Position numbers and translations under genes: made by a program. DNA of 64,000 bases, taken from an uncultured Candidatus Binatia bacterium. GTDB lineage: Bacteria > Desulfobacterota > Binatia > UBA9968 > JAJDTQ01. The DNA is taken from contig CATQHV010000001.1 of assembly GCA_958295985.1 (NCBI GenBank), forward strand, positions 1 to 64,000, in the 5' to 3' direction. The notes beneath the pieces are model-generated. The model was not told where the DNA came from. It made no database searches and saw only the letters and a list, made by a program, of their open reading frames with translations. Every line of letters begins with the position of its first letter. Positions within the stretch are counted from its first letter, which is position 1. This document shows, piece after piece, positions 29,371 to 64,000 of this stretch.

Positions 29371-29547
29371 CTAGGTGCCGGAATACAGAATCAGCTTTTT
29401 TGCAGATTTCATATCCCTGACTATCTCGGCCAGTTTTCTTATCTCCTCGCTTTGTATCGCGGTATCGCGTATAGCATCTATCTGTGACAGCATCTCCTTC
29501 TCCTTGTCCATGTGTTCGAATATTATGTCAAACTTGCCGCCCGTCAT
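29371..29547 (-). CDS. 58-aa helical protein (not in the ORF track)
   Basis: Read from the minus strand: MTGGKFDIIFEHMDKEKEMLSQ... to ...LILYSGT, stop TAG at 29371-29373. It is short of the track's length cut-off. The start ATG lies inside the end of the zinc-ribbon gene, giving a 20-nt overlap that suggests translational coupling. The sequence is highly charged with heptad-like Ile/Leu spacing, so a single amphipathic helix or coiled coil is likely. I do not recognise a family. As third gene of the operon it may be a partner or adaptor of the protease-like protein. Confidence 0.6.
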   Translation of the reverse strand: MTGGKFDIIFEHMDKEKEMLSQIDAIRDTAIQSEEIRKLAEIVRDMKSAKKLILYSGT

Positions 29548-29854
29548 CTAATACCGCCTTTTTACCCGATTCCTGTTCGGCCCTCTGACGTATATACTTT
29601 AAGTCCACCATTCCGCCGCATTGCGGGCAGTTCATCAGATCCGTGTCCACCGGGTACGGTATCGCCCCGTCCTCCAGCGGCAGGTTCCTTTCCAGGTTGA
29701 TCTGGACCCCGATTTCATGCTTGCATGACGGACACGAAGCGCCCACCAGATAACGGCCGGGGTTTTGGACGAACCGTACCGGGGCCCCAAAGCGGTAGAT
29801 CCGAGAGCCCACAGTCTCAAAGATCTTGTATGCCGTTGACCTCTCAAAGCTCAT
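29528..29854 (-). CDS. 108-aa zinc-ribbon protein
   Basis: Starts with ATG (MSFERSTAYKIFETVGSRIYRFG). Two CxxC knuckles, CPSC (about residue 41) and CPQC (about residue 76), are spaced as in a zinc ribbon, with a beta-rich intervening segment and a polar helical tail. No membrane segment is present. It starts 35 nt after the stop of the SDH-like gene and overlaps the 58-aa gene downstream, so the three probably form one transcript. The upstream gap contains a short GCGTAATA-type direct repeat (29865-29885). Specific function unknown; a substrate- or nucleic-acid-binding partner of the protease-like protein is possible. Confidence 0.75.
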   Translation of the reverse strand: MSFERSTAYKIFETVGSRIYRFGAPVRFVQNPGRYLVGASCPSCKHEIGVQINLERNLPLEDGAIPYPVDTDLMNCPQCGGMVDLKYIRQRAEQESGKKAVLDDGRQV

Positions 29855-29889
29855 TCTTAACAGCGTGTAATAGCGCGTAATAGCGTCAT

Positions 29890-30696
29890 TCAGTTCCTTG
29901 TTTTGCTGTAATCCGTAATTTTTATTTTAAGATCCTCGAGATCCTTGATCTTGATTGAGCGTTCATGGATGAGCCATTTTGACTGGGAGCAAAGGTCGGT
30001 GGCGATATCTTTTGCCCGGTCACGCTTTTCATATTCTGTAACCTCGCGCCCGTCGGTGTGCCTGTCCCAGTACTTGAACTTGTATCTGGCGAGCCAGTCC
30101 GTGACCAGACTTTTTGAAAAGTCCTGTATGTTTTTACACTTTTGGATCTCGCCCGGGGATATGTTCTGGAGTATCGGAACGTATGCCATGTTCAGTATTT
30201 TTGTCTCTTCGACCTCCCTCTTTATCTTCTCAAACCCCTCCAGAAACGCGTCCGCCGAAAAGCTTTTCCCGTTTCCAAGCTGCAACTGGCCGTCTATCGG
30301 ACCCAGCGATGATCCGGGTCCCATTAGGATCTCATCTCCCGCCATCGCAAAAATCGTGCCGGCGCTCTTTGCAACGCCTGGAATCACCATTCCGACCTTT
30401 TCGTATTTTGCACGGACCAATTTTACGATATCCTCCACTACATCCCCCATGCCGCCGGGAGTTTCGAGTATTATGTCAAGTGCATTCCCTAACATATTGT
30501 CCAACTGATCTTGAACTGCAAGAAGATCCGTGTATTCTATCCCTGTGGGGGCCTCATTTTCGGACAGATCCGAGGAAAACACCAGGATGTCTCTGTTTTC
30601 CCTTAGTTTTGAAATGACCGACAGCATCCTTTTTCGTTCGTTGGAAATTTCATCAAAATTCTGAAATTTGTTTAGATATTCTGCGTGTATTCCCAA
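29890..30696 (-). CDS. SDH/ClpP-class serine protease-like protein (268 aa)
   Basis: The sequence contains ILETPGGMGDVVEDIVKLVR (residues 76-95), then VIPGVAKSAGTIFAMAGDEILMGPGSSLGPIDGQL (104-138). This is the core of the SDH_sah (serine dehydrogenase proteinase) group of the ClpP/crotonase fold. The likely nucleophile is Ser111 in KSAGT, and GGMGD is the oxyanion or strand motif. No signal peptide or membrane helix is evident, so a cytosolic location is expected, unlike SppA. The C-terminal third (QCKNIQDFSK...WLARYKFKYWDRHTDGREVT) is helical and polar. The start is TTG at 30694-30696: an in-frame TGA lies only 9 nt upstream of it and the first ATG is at residue 24, inside the helix. First gene of a three-gene operon carried in the insertion. 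Confidence 0.82.
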   Translation of the reverse strand: MGIHAEYLNKFQNFDEISNERKRMLSVISKLRENRDILVFSSDLSENEAPTGIEYTDLLAVQDQLDNMLGNALDIILETPGGMGDVVEDIVKLVRAKYEKVGMVIPGVAKSAGTIFAMAGDEILMGPGSSLGPIDGQLQLGNGKSFSADAFLEGFEKIKREVEETKILNMAYVPILQNISPGEIQKCKNIQDFSKSLVTDWLARYKFKYWDRHTDGREVTEYEKRDRAKDIATDLCSQSKWLIHERSIKIKDLEDLKIKITDYSKTRN

Positions 30697-30714
30697 GCCG
30701 TCTTGTCATCAGCT

Positions 30715-30728
30715 ACAATATTATCAAA
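30715..30728 (-). promoter_or_regulatory. TATA-like promoter of the protease operon
   Basis: On the minus strand TTTGATAATATTG is centred about 28 nt before the TTG start codon. With the usual ~25-nt TATA-to-start distance, the transcript would begin at or very near the TTG, implying a leaderless mRNA. No Shine-Dalgarno is visible. Confidence 0.5.
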
Positions 30729-30821
30729 TCCATCGCATGCCGGTTCGTACACGGTCGTAACCGTACCCGGAAACACCCGGATCAAAACGTATCGGTTCGA
30801 AAAAATACGGCGGAGTGATGT

Positions 30822-30909
30822 TAGAACTTAAACGTGCATGCCGGCAGACGTCACGCATACCTAAGAATCCGTCCCAGAGAACGCCAGACTGGCACATTTT
30901 CAAGTTCTG
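30822..30909. repeat. Right MITE-like palindromic end copy
   Basis: An 88-bp sequence starts TAGAACTTAAACGTG and ends CACATTTTCAAGTTCTG. It aligns in direct orientation with the left copy at 28818-28908. Its outer end is the perfect inverted repeat; its inner end has diverged. Confidence 0.78.
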
Positions 30910-30913
30910 ACAT
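30910..30913. repeat. Right target-site duplication (ACAT)
   Basis: Direct copy of 28814-28817 next to the right terminal inverted repeat. Confidence 0.8.
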
Positions 30914-31404
30914 CATCCTTGGCAGCCGCCCTGATCGCCCCGATCCTCGCCTCCTCCTCGATCTCCATGTCCGTGAACCTCTGGAACCGGACCCGGCATC
31001 TTTAGGACGTCGTCAAACATCCCCTGGAATGCGGTCGGGTCACCCACCGTCTCGTCGGTCACCTTCAGGCCCAGCACCTTTTTGGTGTCCGCATCTATCA
31101 GGAAATGTATCTTGACGAACCCGCGCTTTGTCTTCCACTTTTTCGCTATCCGCGAGCCGCAGTTGTGCTGTCTGAGCCCGGACGAGTCCACTACGAGCCT
31201 GATCATTCCGGGTTTGGACGACGCCAGTACGAAACGGTCTACGATCTTGACGTCCAGCCTGTTGATCCGCTCGCGCAGGTGGCCGTAGGACGGGACGTTT
31301 TCGGGCCCCAGCATGGCCCCCACAAAGCCCGCAAGCTGCCTGTACGGCATCCCGAGCATGCTCCTGACCGGCGCAACAGACATGATCAACGACTCCGTAT
31401 ACAT
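30914..31404 (-). pseudogene. IS5-family transposase, N-terminal part (broken)
   Basis: Reads MYTESLIMSVAPVRSMLGMPYRQLAGFVGAML...IRLVVDSSGLRQHNCGSRIAKKWKTKRGFVKIHFLIDADTKKVLGLKVTDETVGD. The first catalytic Asp is in VVDSSGL. The frame breaks near 31005 (MPGPV, then VPEVHG in the track). The restored frame is RFQRFTDMEIEEEARIGAIRAAAKDDV and stops at the insertion point. In-frame upstream codons (AELKKANRRKNGRPW) look like genuine transposase sequence back to a stop at about 31522, so the original start has been lost or lies in that segment. It continues as the fragment at 28101-28813. Confidence 0.82.
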
Positions 31405-31522
31405 CCACGGACGGCCGTTTTTGCGGCGGTTGGCCTTTTTCAGCTCCGCTTCCCTGCCCTCTCCGGCGTCCAGAACCCGCGCCGCGCCGCGCCGCGTTCG
31501 ATGTATTTTTCGTCGCGGTTTT

Positions 31523-32155
31523 TACGGCCTGCACCGGCAACACCGGAGGATCCTGCCGGAACCGGGCCTCTTGCGCAAGACATCCGTAGCAAACCTGGAG
31601 GATGCGGCGGATGCAAAAAAGGCGGCATGCCGGCAGGCGGGTACGAAGAGCCGTCGCAGGCGCAAAAAGGGCGTGGTTCGGGACGGCCGTGCAGAACGAA
31701 CCGACATTCATCGGGGCCTGCGGCGGGACTGGCGTTTGCGGGTGGTGGAAACGGCCCGACTCGCCAGCAAGACAAAAAAAAGTGCGCCGCAACGCCCCGC
31801 CCGGCCATGTCGTACAGGCCGGCGTTTCCGGTTTTGTCTCGGATCCGGGCGTTTTTGGATCCGGGCCGGGAGGCGCCTCGCATCCCGTAAGCATCACCGA
31901 TCACCGATCAACAAACACGCATCTCTGCCCGAAATTCGGTGTTTGGATCCCGCGGCATGCAAGCGCGGTACCGCGGTCCCGTATGCGGCAGCATGCGGTT
32001 TGGATCCCAAAAACACCCGGATCCGAGACGGGACCGGACACCCGGCCGTCCCCGGCGGCGGGGGTTTGGGCGTTCCTCCCCTCCCCCCACGCATGTCCGT
32101 TCCCCGGTCCGCCGAAACGTGAACCTGCCTGATCGCCTGCCGCCGCGGCAAACGT
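31523..32155. other. Intergenic, no recognised gene
   Basis: The overlapping track ORFs here (31313-32122, 31602-32132, 31440-31904 and others) show no domain or coherent protein character and run through inverted-repeat sequence, so I treat them as chance. The stretch holds the inverted repeat described separately. Confidence 0.55.
31817..32047. repeat. Inverted repeat pair (~46-bp arms, 139-bp loop)
   Basis: The left arm 31817-31862 contains GTCTCGGATCCGGGCGTTTT. The right arm 32002-32047 reads as its near-perfect reverse complement (AAAACACCCGGATCCGAGAC). TTTGGATCCC recurs in the loop near 31945. It may be a second MITE-like or REP-type element. No target duplication was identified. Confidence 0.7.
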
Positions 32156-32166
32156 AATTTTTATAC
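32156..32166 (+). promoter_or_regulatory. TATA box of giant gene 2
   Basis: TAATTTTATAC stands out in GC-rich surroundings. The expected transcription start is ~25 nt downstream, around 32188-32195 (ACAATAACAATG). The leader would be about 230 nt, long for an archaeon. Confidence 0.55.
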
Positions 32167-32191
32167 CCTTCGCCGTACACCGTTACAATAA

Positions 32192-32209
32192 CAATGATCG
32201 CAATGATCG
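32192..32209 (+). promoter_or_regulatory. Tandem 9-bp repeat at the predicted transcription start
   Basis: CAATGATCG occurs twice back to back, directly at or after the predicted start. The position would suit an operator that blocks initiation; the role is inference. Confidence 0.4.
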
Positions 32210-32422
32210 GTGGTGCATGTGGGGAGTATGCCGTCTTCCGCATCCTGCCCTTTGCCGGATCGGGGCGGCGTGGATGGAGGAGGGGGGGGGGGGTGGCGGT
32301 GGTCGGAGAGAAGGCGGGGGTTGAGGATACGCGTGTCTGACGGGCCGGGGGCCGGATTCCTGCGTATGCCCGGCGGCCTGCCGGCAGGCGTCTCTTTGAC
32401 ATCCAGAGGGGGCGTGTAACCC
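32210..32422 (+). other. Long leader of giant gene 2 with a 12-G tract
   Basis: Contains G12 at 32282-32293. A 69-codon GTG-start ORF (32210-32419) ends at TAA 32417-32419, three bases before the giant gene's ATG and in the same frame. The ORF product (MVHVGSMPSSASC...) has no recognisable family and is probably not a gene. Its stop rules out an upstream start for the giant protein. GAGGGGG at about 32406-32412 may act as ribosome binding site. Confidence 0.5.

Positions 32423-64000
<31,578 letters not shown>

Larger units (their letters stand above)
28818..30909. mobile_element. 2,092-bp composite element inserted in the transposase gene
   Basis: The left end CAGAACTTGAAAATGTG (28818-28834) and right end CACATTTTCAAGTTCTG (30893-30909) are perfect 17-bp inverted repeats, flanked by ACAT direct duplications. 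The element encodes no transposase of its own. It carries a three-gene minus-strand operon (protease-like, zinc ribbon, 58-aa protein) that looks more AT-rich than the flanking giant genes. Each end is a ~90-bp element with its own inverted ends, in direct orientation. This is either a MITE-bounded composite transposon or a circle integrated by recombination at a resident MITE. Which of the two is inference; the ends and duplications are read directly. Confidence 0.78.

Noticed and set aside
31313-32122. 269-aa plus-strand ORF and overlapping ORFs in the spacer
   Set aside because: No recognisable domain, Arg/Pro-rich random composition, overlaps antisense transposase and inverted repeats.
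32210-32419. 69-aa ORF as upstream gene
   Set aside because: GTG start, translated through the G12 tract, no family; more likely leader sequence.

Overview
The window is dominated by two giant same-strand paralogous genes, each cut by a window edge, with a 4.7-kb spacer between them made of mobile-element debris and one small protease operon. The likely host is a high-GC marine thaumarchaeote (Nitrososphaerota), Cenarchaeum symbiosum-like. The evidence is an archaeal TATA-type promoter, a CFI-box C-terminus of the kind common in thaumarchaeal surface proteins, an IS5-type transposase, and enormous NHL/Ig-repeat proteins. The species assignment is inference from sequence style, not a database match.

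Layout. (1) 3-27743 (+): 3' part of giant gene 1, at least 9,246 codons. The frame is open to the left edge, so the ATG at 72 is internal. It alternates six- to eight-bladed NHL beta-propellers with bacterial Ig-like (Big_12-like) domains and two groups of SwmB-like domains. It ends in a 12-domain Ig array with an A-B-C super-repeat, Thr/Arg, poly-Gly and Pro/Ala linkers, a CFI-box domain and a membrane segment. (2) 27744-32422: spacer. A minus-strand IS5-family transposase is broken by two frameshifts, an 18-bp tandem-repeat expansion and a 2,092-bp insertion. The insertion (28818-30909) has perfect 17-bp terminal inverted repeats and a 4-bp ACAT target duplication; removing it rejoins the transposase frame. 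Each end of the insertion is a copy of a ~90-bp palindromic, MITE-like sequence. Inside is a three-gene minus-strand operon: an SDH/ClpP-class serine protease-like protein, a two-CxxC zinc-ribbon protein and a 58-aa helical protein. (3) 32156-64000 (+): promoter, leader and 5' part of giant gene 2, open from ATG 32423 to the right edge (at least 10,526 codons). It has a clear signal peptide. It is missing from the supplied ORF track because it has no stop in the window.

How they relate. Giant gene 2 from ~34.3 kb matches the start of gene 1 in this window domain for domain. From ~50.0 kb to the edge it is colinear, and in places nearly identical, with gene 1 from ~6.57 to 20.4 kb. Other blocks are swapped or divergent, so the pair looks like mosaic paralogs kept similar by recombination or gene conversion. 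Both are most likely secreted, cell-surface-anchored adhesin or matrix proteins. The long minus-strand ORFs in the track are shadows of the biased, repetitive coding sequence.
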